Program-made: the position numbers and the translations under genes | Notes under the pieces: model-generated | What the model saw: only the letters and a program-made list of their open reading frames with translations | What the model was told of the DNA's origin: nothing | Databases searched by the model: none | In this document: positions 1 to 5,479 of the stretch, piece by piece | Layout of the letters: each line of letters starts with the position of its first letter | Numbering within the stretch: position 1 is the stretch's first letter | DNA from: Candidatus Bathyarchaeota archaeon | GTDB taxonomy: Archaea > Thermoproteota > Bathyarchaeia > TCS64 | Reading direction: 5' to 3' | Assembly (NCBI GenBank): GCA_020697635.1 | Contig: JAEHCT010000107.1 | Coordinates: forward strand, 1-5,479 | Length of the DNA: 5,479 nucleotides

Positions 1-80
1 TGATAGACGGCATACAGCTGGCGGACAGGGAAGCCGTCAGACGGTTATTCGAGTCGGCGGAGGCCAGCCTCGTATTCTAG
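1..80 (+). CDS. TusC/DsrF-like sulfur-relay protein, C-terminal fragment
   Basis: The left edge cuts this gene; the first complete codon is at position 3 and the frame runs for 25 codons to a TAG at 78-80. The visible tail reads as a short helix-forming stretch (LADREAVRRLFESAE) ending in LVF. Recalled TusC/DsrF proteins have the same kind of tail, in which an (A/R)-D-A-L-R-x-x-L helix is followed by a buried strand ending in (V/I)L-x-F. The stop lies 9 bases before the start of a TusB/DsrH-like gene, which is the usual order in tusDCB and dsrEFH cassettes. In those systems the small DsrE-fold proteins form a complex that passes persulfide sulfur in the cytoplasm, for tRNA thiolation or for sulfur oxidation. 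The call rests on a short tail plus context. A DsrE-type paralogue is the main alternative. Confidence 0.6.
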   Translation, partial: IDGIQLADREAVRRLFESAEASLVF

Positions 81-86
81 GGTGAT
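81..86 (+). promoter_or_regulatory. Ribosome binding site of tusB
   Basis: GGTGAT directly follows the upstream TAG. It matches the part of the Shine-Dalgarno consensus complementary to the ATCACC of the 16S rRNA 3' end. It stands only 3 bases before the ATG at 90, which is close but supports that start and reinitiation after the upstream gene. Confidence 0.5.
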
Positions 87-89
87 GAG

Positions 90-383
90 ATGGATAGACT
101 ATACCTGTTGAAGAACCTGGACGTGAACGCGTTGAGCATAGCTGTCGAGTCGGAGAGGTCGGGGATACTGCTAATGCAGGACGCTACCCTCATGTTGAAT
201 GAATCCAGAAAAGAGTCACGTCTCGTCAAGACGATACTAGACAAAGGGAGACCCGTCTACTATCTAGGTAGAGACGTTGAGAGGCGTGGGTTGACGGGTA
301 AGCTGGTTTCAGGCGCCCAACCTTTGGACTACGATTGCATGGTAGACTTGCTCTTCGGTGGAGCCAAAGTAATCAACGTGTGA
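90..383 (+). CDS. tusB: TusB/DsrH-family sulfur-relay protein
   Basis: A complete 97-residue protein, the usual size for TusB/DsrH (about 95-100 residues). The sequence shows the family pattern: an N-terminal strand LYLL (residues 4-7), a central buried strand ILLMQDA (26-32), a second strand PVYYLGRD (55-62), and the hallmark RGLTG (66-70) followed by L-D-Y at 79-81. E. coli TusB, from memory, has matching LLLQD, VYAL, ARGLTG and IDY elements. The one cysteine is C83, just after LDY. In TusBCD and DsrEFH complexes this is the small partner subunit that helps assemble the sulfur-transfer hexamer; the persulfide-bearing cysteine is mainly on the TusD/DsrE subunit. It lies 9 bases after the TusC-like gene, and its TGA overlaps the proposed start of the Lrp-type regulator. 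Whether it serves tRNA thiolation or sulfur metabolism cannot be decided here, because the upstream genes are outside the window. Confidence 0.82.
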   Translation: MDRLYLLKNLDVNALSIAVESERSGILLMQDATLMLNESRKESRLVKTILDKGRPVYYLGRDVERRGLTGKLVSGAQPLDYDCMVDLLFGGAKVINV

Positions 384-841
384 TGGCCATGGTGCAGCGT
401 GAAGACTTGGACGACGAGATAATCCGGCTTCTGACTCAGGACTCTCGTATGAGCTACAGGGAGATAGCCAAGACTCTGAACATCAGTCACGTGAGCGTCT
501 CCAGCCGAATCAAGGCCATGGAGGACCAGGGGAGGATAACAGGCTACACGACCGTCATCAACCCCGACACCCAGAGGTACTACCCGCTTTGCTTACGCAT
601 CTCCGCCGAGTCCGGTAGCGACCTCTCCGAGATCGGGGGAAAGGTAGCCGACTACGAAGAGATCAGCGTGGTGCTCCGGGTCTCTGGGAAGTGTGAGCTG
701 CTTGCCCTCGCCATGTGCCCCGACAGGGAGAACGCCATCCGGCTGCTAGACGAGATAGGCGCCATAGAGGGCATCGAGAAGGCGGAGAGCCACGTCGTCC
801 TTGAGACGATAAAGCTCGGCGGTAAGAAGCTGAAGCCATAG
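383..841 (+). CDS. Lrp/AsnC-family transcriptional regulator
   Basis: A 152-residue protein of typical Lrp/AsnC length. Residues 9-50 form the N-terminal winged helix-turn-helix: LDDEIIRLL, then MSYREIAKTL and ISHVSVSSRIKAME (recognition helix), followed by the wing/linker GRITGYTTVINP (50-61). Residues about 68-145 form the RAM/AsnC ligand-binding domain, with alternating strands and helices ending in the typical ...ESHVVLETIK strand. These proteins act as dimers or octamers on DNA in the cytoplasm and often respond to amino acids. The usual G-x-Y-D-L loop of the RAM domain reads GKCEL here. There are three cysteines (C70, C104, C112). The ATG at 383 overlaps the tusB stop as TGATG, which suggests translational coupling. 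ATG 389 and GTG 392 are alternative starts, since GTGAT at 380-384 could serve as their ribosome binding site; an ATG at 335 in the same frame would overlap tusB by 49 bases and is unlikely. It may regulate its own operon or the downstream hyuAB. Confidence 0.9.
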   Translation: MAMVQREDLDDEIIRLLTQDSRMSYREIAKTLNISHVSVSSRIKAMEDQGRITGYTTVINPDTQRYYPLCLRISAESGSDLSEIGGKVADYEEISVVLRVSGKCELLALAMCPDRENAIRLLDEIGAIEGIEKAESHVVLETIKLGGKKLKP

Positions 842-861
842 TTTCTTCGTTTATTTTATTT
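842..861 (+). terminator. Possible U-tract terminator after the regulator gene
   Basis: Directly after the TAG of the regulator gene comes a run of about 20 bases rich in T on the + strand, with T tracts broken by single C, G or A bases. Archaeal RNA polymerase can terminate on T-rich tracts without a stem-loop, and no good hairpin precedes this one. The same bases also hold the TATA-like element proposed for hyuA, so the two readings compete or overlap. Confidence 0.35.
850..858 (+). promoter_or_regulatory. Candidate TATA box for hyuAB
   Basis: TTTATTTTA is the most AT-rich stretch in the window. If used as an archaeal TATA box, transcription would start about 25 bases downstream, near 878-884, leaving a leader of roughly 16-22 bases that contains the GGAGG site and reaches the TTG at 900. 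The geometry fits. The bases just upstream (TCTTCG) are not purine-rich as a good BRE would be, so the call is tentative. Confidence 0.4.
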
Positions 862-887
862 GTTCGCAGCCGTTCTTCTTGTACATC

Positions 888-892
888 GGAGG
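888..892 (+). promoter_or_regulatory. Ribosome binding site that fixes the hyuA start
   Basis: GGAGG lies 7 bases before the TTG at 900. This selects that TTG over the in-frame TTG at 879, which would place the ribosome binding site inside the gene and add seven residues unlike the family's N-terminus. Confidence 0.75.
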
Positions 893-899
893 AAACTGG

Positions 900-2972
900 T
901 TGCATCGCGTAAGCGTGGACGTGGGAGGCACATTCACGGACCTCGTCGCCTTCGACGAGGAGACTGGCGACGTGCTCAACATAAAGACGCCCTCAGTTCC
1001 GTCGAACCCGGAGAGGGGCGTCGTGAAAGCCTTCAGAGAATACTTGGAGGGCCACGAAGCCTCCTCTGTGAGGATGGTTGGCCACGCCACCACCATCGCC
1101 ACCAACACGTTGCTGGGTCAGATGAACTTGGAGCTCCCTGTGACTGCCCTCGTCACGACGAAGGGGTTCAGGGACGTCATTGAGATAGGCAGGCAGCGCC
1201 GCGCCGAGGTATACAACCTGTTCTTCGAGCGGCCGCCGATGCTGGTCAAGCGACGGCACAGGTACGAGCTCGAGGAGAGGGTGGGCCACGACGGTGAAAT
1301 AATCACACCCATCGACGAGGAGGGGCTGAACGAGATCATCGGTGAGCTGAGGAGGGAGGCCGTCGAGAGCGTGGCTGTCGGCTTCCTGAACAGTTACGCC
1401 AACGCGGCCCACGAGGATCAGGTATACGAGGCCCTGAAGGCGTCGCTGAACAAGGTCTACGTCACCGCTTCCCACATGGTGACCAACGAGTACAGGGAGT
1501 ACGAACGGTTCAGCACCGCCGTCGTCAACGCCGCCCTCATGCCCGTGATGCACACCTACATAACCCGGCTGGAGGGGGACCTCAAGAGACTGGAGGTGAA
1601 GGCGCCGCTCTACGTCATGCAGAGCAATGGAGGCATGGCCAAGAGCAACGTGATAAGCCGGAGACCCGCCACCGTGGTCGAGTCGGGACCGGCCGCAGGC
1701 GTGATCGCGGCCGCCTGGCTCGGGGAGCAGACCGGGACCCGGGACATCATCAGCTTCGACATGGGAGGCACCACCGCCAAGGCTGGAACCATCCGCGGAC
1801 GGGTGCCAGAGGTGGTCCCGGAGTACGAGGTCGCCGGAACCATACACATGGGCCGCCTCGTGAAGGGTAGCGGATACCCCGTCAGGTTCCCGGTCATAGA
1901 TCTGGCGGAGTGCAGCGCAGGCGGAGGTACCATTGCCAGAGCCGTCAACGGTGGCCTGCAGGTGGGGCCCATCAGCGCGGGCGCCATCCCCGGCCCCGCG
2001 TGCTACGGGAAAGGCGGAAGAGACGCCACCATCACGGACGCGAACCTCCTCCTAGGCAGGTTGAACCCAAGCAGCCTCCTAGGCGGCGAAATGAAGATAC
2101 ATTCAAGGCTCGCCGAGGAGACCTTCGAGGGTCTCGCCTCAGAGCTGGGAGTCTCCCCGGAGGAGGCCGCTGTGAGCGTCGTGCGGATAGCCAACAGCAT
2201 GATGTCCAAGATACTCAGGATCGTATCCGTAGAGCGCGGGTATGACCCGCGGTTGTTCACTCTCGCTGCCTTCGGCGGCGCCGGTCCCATGCACGCCTGC
2301 GCCCTTGCCGAGGAGCTTGGGGTAGGGCACGTAATAGTGCCGCCCAGCCCGGGGATGTTCAGCGCCCTCGGGCTCCTCACAGCAGATCTGTTCCACGACT
2401 ACAGCAGACCCGTGATCAGAGACGCTGAAGAGACAGACCCGTCTGAGCTGGAGAGGCTCTATACGGATATGGAGATCGAGGGAGCAGCGACGCTGAGCCA
2501 GGAAGACATCCCGGAGAGACGCCGCAGCTACAGGCGGACGCTGGACATAAGGTACAGGGGCCAGGGGTTCGAGCTAAGCGTGGACATCAGGAAACCCGTG
2601 ACCCTTTCATCTATAGCGGAGAGCGTCAAGGCTTTCCACGTAAAGCATAGGGAGGTATACGGCTACTCCTCCGAGTATGAGCCCGCCGAGATAGTGAACG
2701 CGAAGCTCAGGGTGATAGGGCTCCTTGAGAAGCCGAAGCTGAGACGTCGCCGGAGAAACAGATCTGACTCGTCACCGGATCACAGGAGGGTATTCTACGA
2801 GAACTTGGGGGAGTGGGTGGAGACCGAGGTGCATCGACGCGCCGCCCTGAACGGGCTCAGGGAGGGCCCCGCCGTGATAGAGCAGTACGACGCCACCACC
2901 GTGGTGTACCAGGGTTGGAGCTACACGCTGGACTACTACGGTAACCTGATACTGAGGAGGCTGACAAGTTGA
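900..2972 (+). CDS. hyuA: Hydantoinase/oxoprolinase subunit A (HyuA family)
   Basis: A complete 690-residue ATP-binding subunit of the hydantoinase A/oxoprolinase family; about 650-720 residues is usual. The TTG start gives MHRVSVDVGGTFTD, the standard family N-terminus, whose VDVGGTFTD (6-14) is the actin-like phosphate-binding loop. Then come GHATTIATNT (61-70), TTKGFRD (86-92), YVMQSNGGM (238-246), ESGPAAGV (261-268) and the second phosphate loop FDMGGTTAK (286-294). Next are SAGGGTIA (339-346), PACYGKGG (366-373), AAFGGAGPMHA (456-466) and SPGMFSALGLL (483-493), and a C-terminal domain with RYRGQGFEL (551-559) and EGPAVIEQYDATTVV (655-669). Family members, together with HyuB, use ATP to hydrolyse hydantoins, N-methylhydantoin or 5-oxoproline, or to carboxylate acetone or acetophenone. 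The substrate here is not determined. The motif usually written SAGADPGP reads SAGAIPGP. A basic stretch KLRRRRRNR (613-621) sits in the variable C-terminal linker. Its TGA overlaps the hyuB start. Confidence 0.95.
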   Translation: MHRVSVDVGGTFTDLVAFDEETGDVLNIKTPSVPSNPERGVVKAFREYLEGHEASSVRMVGHATTIATNTLLGQMNLELPVTALVTTKGFRDVIEIGRQRRAEVYNLFFERPPMLVKRRHRYELEERVGHDGEIITPIDEEGLNEIIGELRREAVESVAVGFLNSYANAAHEDQVYEALKASLNKVYVTASHMVTNEYREYERFSTAVVNAALMPVMHTYITRLEGDLKRLEVKAPLYVMQSNGGMAKSNVISRRPATVVESGPAAGVIAAAWLGEQTGTRDIISFDMGGTTAKAGTIRGRVPEVVPEYEVAGTIHMGRLVKGSGYPVRFPVIDLAECSAGGGTIARAVNGGLQVGPISAGAIPGPACYGKGGRDATITDANLLLGRLNPSSLLGGEMKIHSRLAEETFEGLASELGVSPEEAAVSVVRIANSMMSKILRIVSVERGYDPRLFTLAAFGGAGPMHACALAEELGVGHVIVPPSPGMFSALGLLTADLFHDYSRPVIRDAEETDPSELERLYTDMEIEGAATLSQEDIPERRRSYRRTLDIRYRGQGFELSVDIRKPVTLSSIAESVKAFHVKHREVYGYSSEYEPAEIVNAKLRVIGLLEKPKLRRRRRNRSDSSPDHRRVFYENLGEWVETEVHRRAALNGLREGPAVIEQYDATTVVYQGWSYTLDYYGNLILRRLTS
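2954..2960 (+). promoter_or_regulatory. Ribosome binding site of hyuB
   Basis: GAGGAGG inside the end of hyuA lies 8 bases before the TTG at 2969. It supports this TTG over the in-frame GTG at 2975, which would be 14 bases away. It also indicates that hyuB is translated efficiently from the shared transcript. Confidence 0.75.
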
Positions 2973-4669
2973 CTGTGGACGTCACGACCGTCGAAGTCAT
3001 CAAGGGGGCGCTCATCTATGCGGCCGAGGAGATGGGTATAGCCCTCAAGAAGTCGGCTTACAGCCCCAACATAAAGGAGAGGATGGACCACAGCTGCGCC
3101 CTGTTCAACCACAGGAGGGAGCTCATCGCCCAGGCCGAGCACATACCCGTGCACCTCGGCAGCATGGCCCTGGCTGTCAGGGTTGGCCTCGAGACCTACG
3201 GGGGCGAGCTTGAGCCAGGCGACATGTTGCTCCTCAACGACCCGTACATAAGCGGCACCCACCTCCCCGACCTCACCGTCATAGCGCCCGTGTTCAACGA
3301 CGGCGAGATAGTCGCCTACGCCGCCAACAAGGCCCACCACACCGACGTGGGGGGGAAGACCCCCGGCAGCCTCGCGGCAGACAGCACCGAGCTCTATCAG
3401 GAGGGCCTCATAATTCCGCCCGTCAAGCTGGTGAGGCGAGGCGTCATAGATCGGGACATACAGGCGCTGATAATGAGCAACGTCAGGACCCCTGAGATAC
3501 AGATGGGGGACGTCAGGGCCCAGATCGCCGCCAACAACACGGGGGCGAGGCGCGTAGCCGAGCTCGTGGAGCAGCACGGCGTCGACACGCTCCACGAGGC
3601 CATGGACCAGACCATGGATCACAGCGAGCGCCGCATGAGGGAGGAGATATCAGCCATGCCGGACGGCGTCTACAGCGCCCTGGACTACATGGAGGACATC
3701 CTGCCGGGCGGCTGCGACGTCGAGATAGCCGTCACCGTGACGAAGCGGAGAGACGGGATCACGTTCGACTACTCGGGCACCTCGGGGCAGGTGGAGAGGC
3801 CTGTTAACGCGCCCCTCGGCGTCACCGTGGCGGGGATCTACTTCACGCTGATAAGCGTCACAGACCCATCGATCCCGGTGAACGACGGGTGCTTCAGGCC
3901 CATAACACTCCGGATACCTCGGGGCTGCATGATGAACCCCAACAGGCCTGCGCCTGTGGCGGGGGGCAATGTCGAGACGAGCCAGCGCAACGTGGACGTC
4001 CTGATGAAGGCCTTCAGTCAGATACTGCCAGAGAAGGTGCCCGCGGCGGGTCTAGGCACCATGAACAACATAACCATCGGCGGTACGCTGCCAGACGGCC
4101 AGCCTTGGACGTTCTACGAGACCATCGGTGGAGGCAGCGGCGGAAGGCCCACAGGGGACGGCGTCGACGGCGTGCACGTCAACATGACCAACACGATGAA
4201 CACCCCCATAGAGGCCCTGGAGGCTTACCTCCCCTTCAGGTATCGCGCCTACAGGCTCCGGACGGACAGCGGGGGCCCCGGGAAGCACAGGGGCGGCTGC
4301 GGCATAGAGCGCACCTGGGCTCTGATGAGCGACAAGGCTGTGCTCAGCGTCATGGCCGAGCGAAACAAGATACCGCCATGGGGCCTCCAGGGAGGCAAGC
4401 CGGGGGGTTTGGGAGTCTATACGTTGAGGAGGGCTTCAGGCGAAGAGGAGGTGCTTCCGTCCAAGTGCACGGTCGAGATGCGGCGAGGCGACTCGTTGAT
4501 AATCATGACCCCTGGGGGTGGAGGCTTCGGGGACCCGTTGACGAGGCCCGTCGAGAGGGTCGTGGCGGACGTAGCCAGCGGCCTGGTGTCCCCGACGTCG
4601 GCCGAGACCGACTACGGCGTCGTGGTTGACTCCGAGACCTACGAGGTGAAGGAGGTTAAGAGGCCCTAG
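2969..4669 (+). CDS. hyuB: Hydantoinase/oxoprolinase subunit B (HyuB family)
   Basis: A complete 566-residue protein, within the usual 510-600 for HyuB. Family motifs run in order: YSPNIKERMDHSCALFN (31-47), EHIPVHLGSM (57-66), LLNDPYISGTHLPDLT (88-103), AHHTDVGG (122-129), GSLAADSTELYQEGL (133-147), NVRTPEIQMGDVRAQIAANN (171-190), FDYSGTSGQV (266-275), GGNVETSQR (332-340), YETIGGGSGG (383-392), TNTMNTPIEALE (407-418), DSGGPGKHRGG (433-443) and the glycine-rich TPGGGGFGDP (514-523). The histidine and aspartate cluster around H98 and H123-H124-x-D126 is the likely metal site, by analogy with the Mn-binding HyuB-like subunit of acetone carboxylase. HyuB is expected to form the active complex with HyuA in the cytoplasm. 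Its TTG start overlaps the hyuA stop (TTGA), so the two are translationally coupled. No small third subunit, as in acetone carboxylase, follows, which makes a hydantoinase or oxoprolinase-like role more likely than acetone carboxylation. Confidence 0.95.
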   Translation: MTVDVTTVEVIKGALIYAAEEMGIALKKSAYSPNIKERMDHSCALFNHRRELIAQAEHIPVHLGSMALAVRVGLETYGGELEPGDMLLLNDPYISGTHLPDLTVIAPVFNDGEIVAYAANKAHHTDVGGKTPGSLAADSTELYQEGLIIPPVKLVRRGVIDRDIQALIMSNVRTPEIQMGDVRAQIAANNTGARRVAELVEQHGVDTLHEAMDQTMDHSERRMREEISAMPDGVYSALDYMEDILPGGCDVEIAVTVTKRRDGITFDYSGTSGQVERPVNAPLGVTVAGIYFTLISVTDPSIPVNDGCFRPITLRIPRGCMMNPNRPAPVAGGNVETSQRNVDVLMKAFSQILPEKVPAAGLGTMNNITIGGTLPDGQPWTFYETIGGGSGGRPTGDGVDGVHVNMTNTMNTPIEALEAYLPFRYRAYRLRTDSGGPGKHRGGCGIERTWALMSDKAVLSVMAERNKIPPWGLQGGKPGGLGVYTLRRASGEEEVLPSKCTVEMRRGDSLIIMTPGGGGFGDPLTRPVERVVADVASGLVSPTSAETDYGVVVDSETYEVKEVKRP

Positions 4670-4718
4670 ATCCTAACTCTGGCTCCTCTGGATCTGTTGA
4701 TGCCGCGATTTGGTCGCC

Positions 4719-5479
4719 CTAATCGAAGTAGCCCCTCATGGCTACTACCACGAGTGATAGAAAGAGAGTGACGCCGGCGCTGGCGTAGAACACCCACTCA
4801 ATGGGGGCCACGGATAGAACCCCGCTCATTGTGAACATGCCGACGGTGCCGCCGAGGGCCATGATCATCCCCCAGACCCCGGTTGCGGAGCCCCTGTCCC
4901 CCGGCGGCAGCGCCTCCATGGTCGCGGCCTGGCTGACGGGAAAGACGAGGACGGCGCAGAGCCCGAGCACGGCGTTGAGGACCAGAAGCATCCAAAAGTA
5001 GGGCGCCAATGGGAACAGCGCGAACGCGACTACGCTTAAGAGAAGCCCGGCGGCTATGGGTTTGAACCTGCCCACCCGGTCAGAGAGGGGTCCAACGACG
5101 GGTAGGCTCACGGCGATGGTGATGGCGTTCGCGGTCAGCGTCAGACCTATCATTAGTTCGTTCATCCCCCTCTCTGCGCCCAGCAGCGGGATGAACGTGA
5201 TGAGCCCCCAGTGGCAGAACGCGTGGGCGAAGACCGCTATCGACGCCACGAGCACCTTCCTGTTGCCGAGGAGCCTCCTCATGGTGGACGGGAACTCGGA
5301 GAGGATCATCCGTATCTGGACGCCGGGCTTCATGGGGCAGCTGACGTCCCTGTCGTCCTCCGTGTATCTCCAGATGAGTAGGAACCCCAACGCGGTGATC
5401 ACCCCGGATACGACGAAGAGGGGCCTATAGTCGGGGAAGAACCTGACGAGGAAGCCGCCCACCGCCGGGCCTATGACCG
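4719..5479 (-). CDS. Major facilitator superfamily transporter, C-terminal part
   Basis: The gene runs leftward, ends at a TAG (4721-4719) and is cut by the right edge. The frame stays open to the last bases, adding VIGPA before the GTG at 5462, so that GTG is an internal valine and not a start. About 252 residues are visible. They begin in VIGPAVGG, the glycine/proline-rich pattern typical of MFS helix 5, and run through helix 6 (PLFVVSGVITALGFLLIW) and a charged central loop (RYTEDDRDV to LLGNRK). Six hydrophobic segments follow, fitting helices 7-12. GPLSDRVGR (5093-5067) is the MFS motif A loop between helices 8 and 9. The missing part should hold helices 1-4. The protein is an inner-membrane secondary transporter; the substrate cannot be inferred. 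It converges on hyuB across a 49-base gap, so it belongs to another transcript. Import or export of a hydantoinase substrate is possible but unsupported. Confidence 0.88.
   Translation of the reverse strand, partial: VIGPAVGGFLVRFFPDYRPLFVVSGVITALGFLLIWRYTEDDRDVSCPMKPGVQIRMILSEFPSTMRRLLGNRKVLVASIAVFAHAFCHWGLITFIPLLGAERGMNELMIGLTLTANAITIAVSLPVVGPLSDRVGRFKPIAAGLLLSVVAFALFPLAPYFWMLLVLNAVLGLCAVLVFPVSQAATMEALPPGDRGSATGVWGMIMALGGTVGMFTMSGVLSVAPIEWVFYASAGVTLFLSLVVVAMRGYFD

Noticed and set aside
335..382. ATG at 335 as the start of the Lrp-type regulator.
   Set aside because: It would overlap conserved tusB codons by 49 bases and add 16 residues not seen in Lrp/AsnC proteins.
993..1847. A 284-codon open frame on the - strand inside hyuA.
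   Set aside because: It lies wholly opposite a well-supported gene. GC-rich codon use leaves few stops on the opposite strand, and the translation (many G, V, L, H runs) resembles no family and has no ribosome binding site of note.
2936..3622. A 228-codon open frame on the - strand across the hyuA/hyuB junction.
   Set aside because: It is antisense to strongly conserved HyuB motifs, and its composition is a mirror of the codon bias; no recognisable domain.
3889..4629. A 246-codon frame on the + strand overlapping hyuB in another frame.
   Set aside because: The translation is dominated by R, G, Q and H with no hydrophobic core, typical of an out-of-frame reading of a GC-rich gene.
4668..4695. 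AGATCC...GGATCT inverted repeat at the hyuB stop, a possible terminator.
   Set aside because: The arms are only 6 bases with a 16-base loop, there is no T tract after it on either strand, and such a short repeat is expected by chance.
5056..5430. A 124-codon + strand frame opposite the MFS transporter gene.
   Set aside because: The opposite frame has clear MFS motifs and membrane segments; this one is its shadow and has no domain or ribosome binding site.
5460..5462. GTG as the start of the MFS gene.
   Set aside because: The frame remains open upstream and encodes VIGPA, completing the VIGPAVGG helix-5 pattern, and a start here would leave a protein without the first half of the MFS fold.

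Overview
This GC-rich window is densely coding. It most likely comes from an archaeon, possibly a thermophilic member of the Thermoproteota or a related lineage. The clues are heavy use of AGG/AGA for arginine and ATA for isoleucine, TTG start codons behind strong GGAGG/GAGGAGG ribosome binding sites, GGTGAT-type Shine-Dalgarno sequences, an Lrp/AsnC one-domain-pair regulator, and a TTTATTTTA TATA-like element in the only AT-rich gap. A bacterium with similar codon bias cannot be excluded from sequence reading alone.

Layout: (1) 1-383 (+): the last 25 codons of a TusC/DsrF-like protein, followed by a complete TusB/DsrH-like protein, the remains of a sulfur-relay (DsrEFH/TusBCD-type) cassette. 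(2) 383-841 (+): an Lrp/AsnC-family transcriptional regulator whose proposed ATG overlaps the tusB stop codon (TGATG), so it is probably cotranscribed with the sulfur-relay genes. (3) 842-899: a T-rich spacer, the only plausible terminator and promoter region in the window. (4) 900-4669 (+): hyuA and hyuB, the two subunits of an ATP-dependent hydantoinase/oxoprolinase-type enzyme, overlapping through a TTGA stop/start. (5) 4670-4718: a short convergent spacer without a clear terminator. (6) 4719-5479 (-): the C-terminal part of a major facilitator superfamily transporter whose start lies beyond the right edge.

HyuA and HyuB are expected to form one heteromeric enzyme that couples ATP hydrolysis to opening, or carboxylation, of a small cyclic amide or ketone-like substrate; the substrate cannot be read from the sequence. 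The neighbouring Lrp-type regulator is the obvious candidate to control hyuAB, and the MFS transporter may be linked only by position. I see no mobile element, RNA gene, CRISPR array or clearly novel system. The most distinctive points are the coupling of a three-cysteine Lrp-type regulator to sulfur-relay genes and an altered conserved motif in HyuA.
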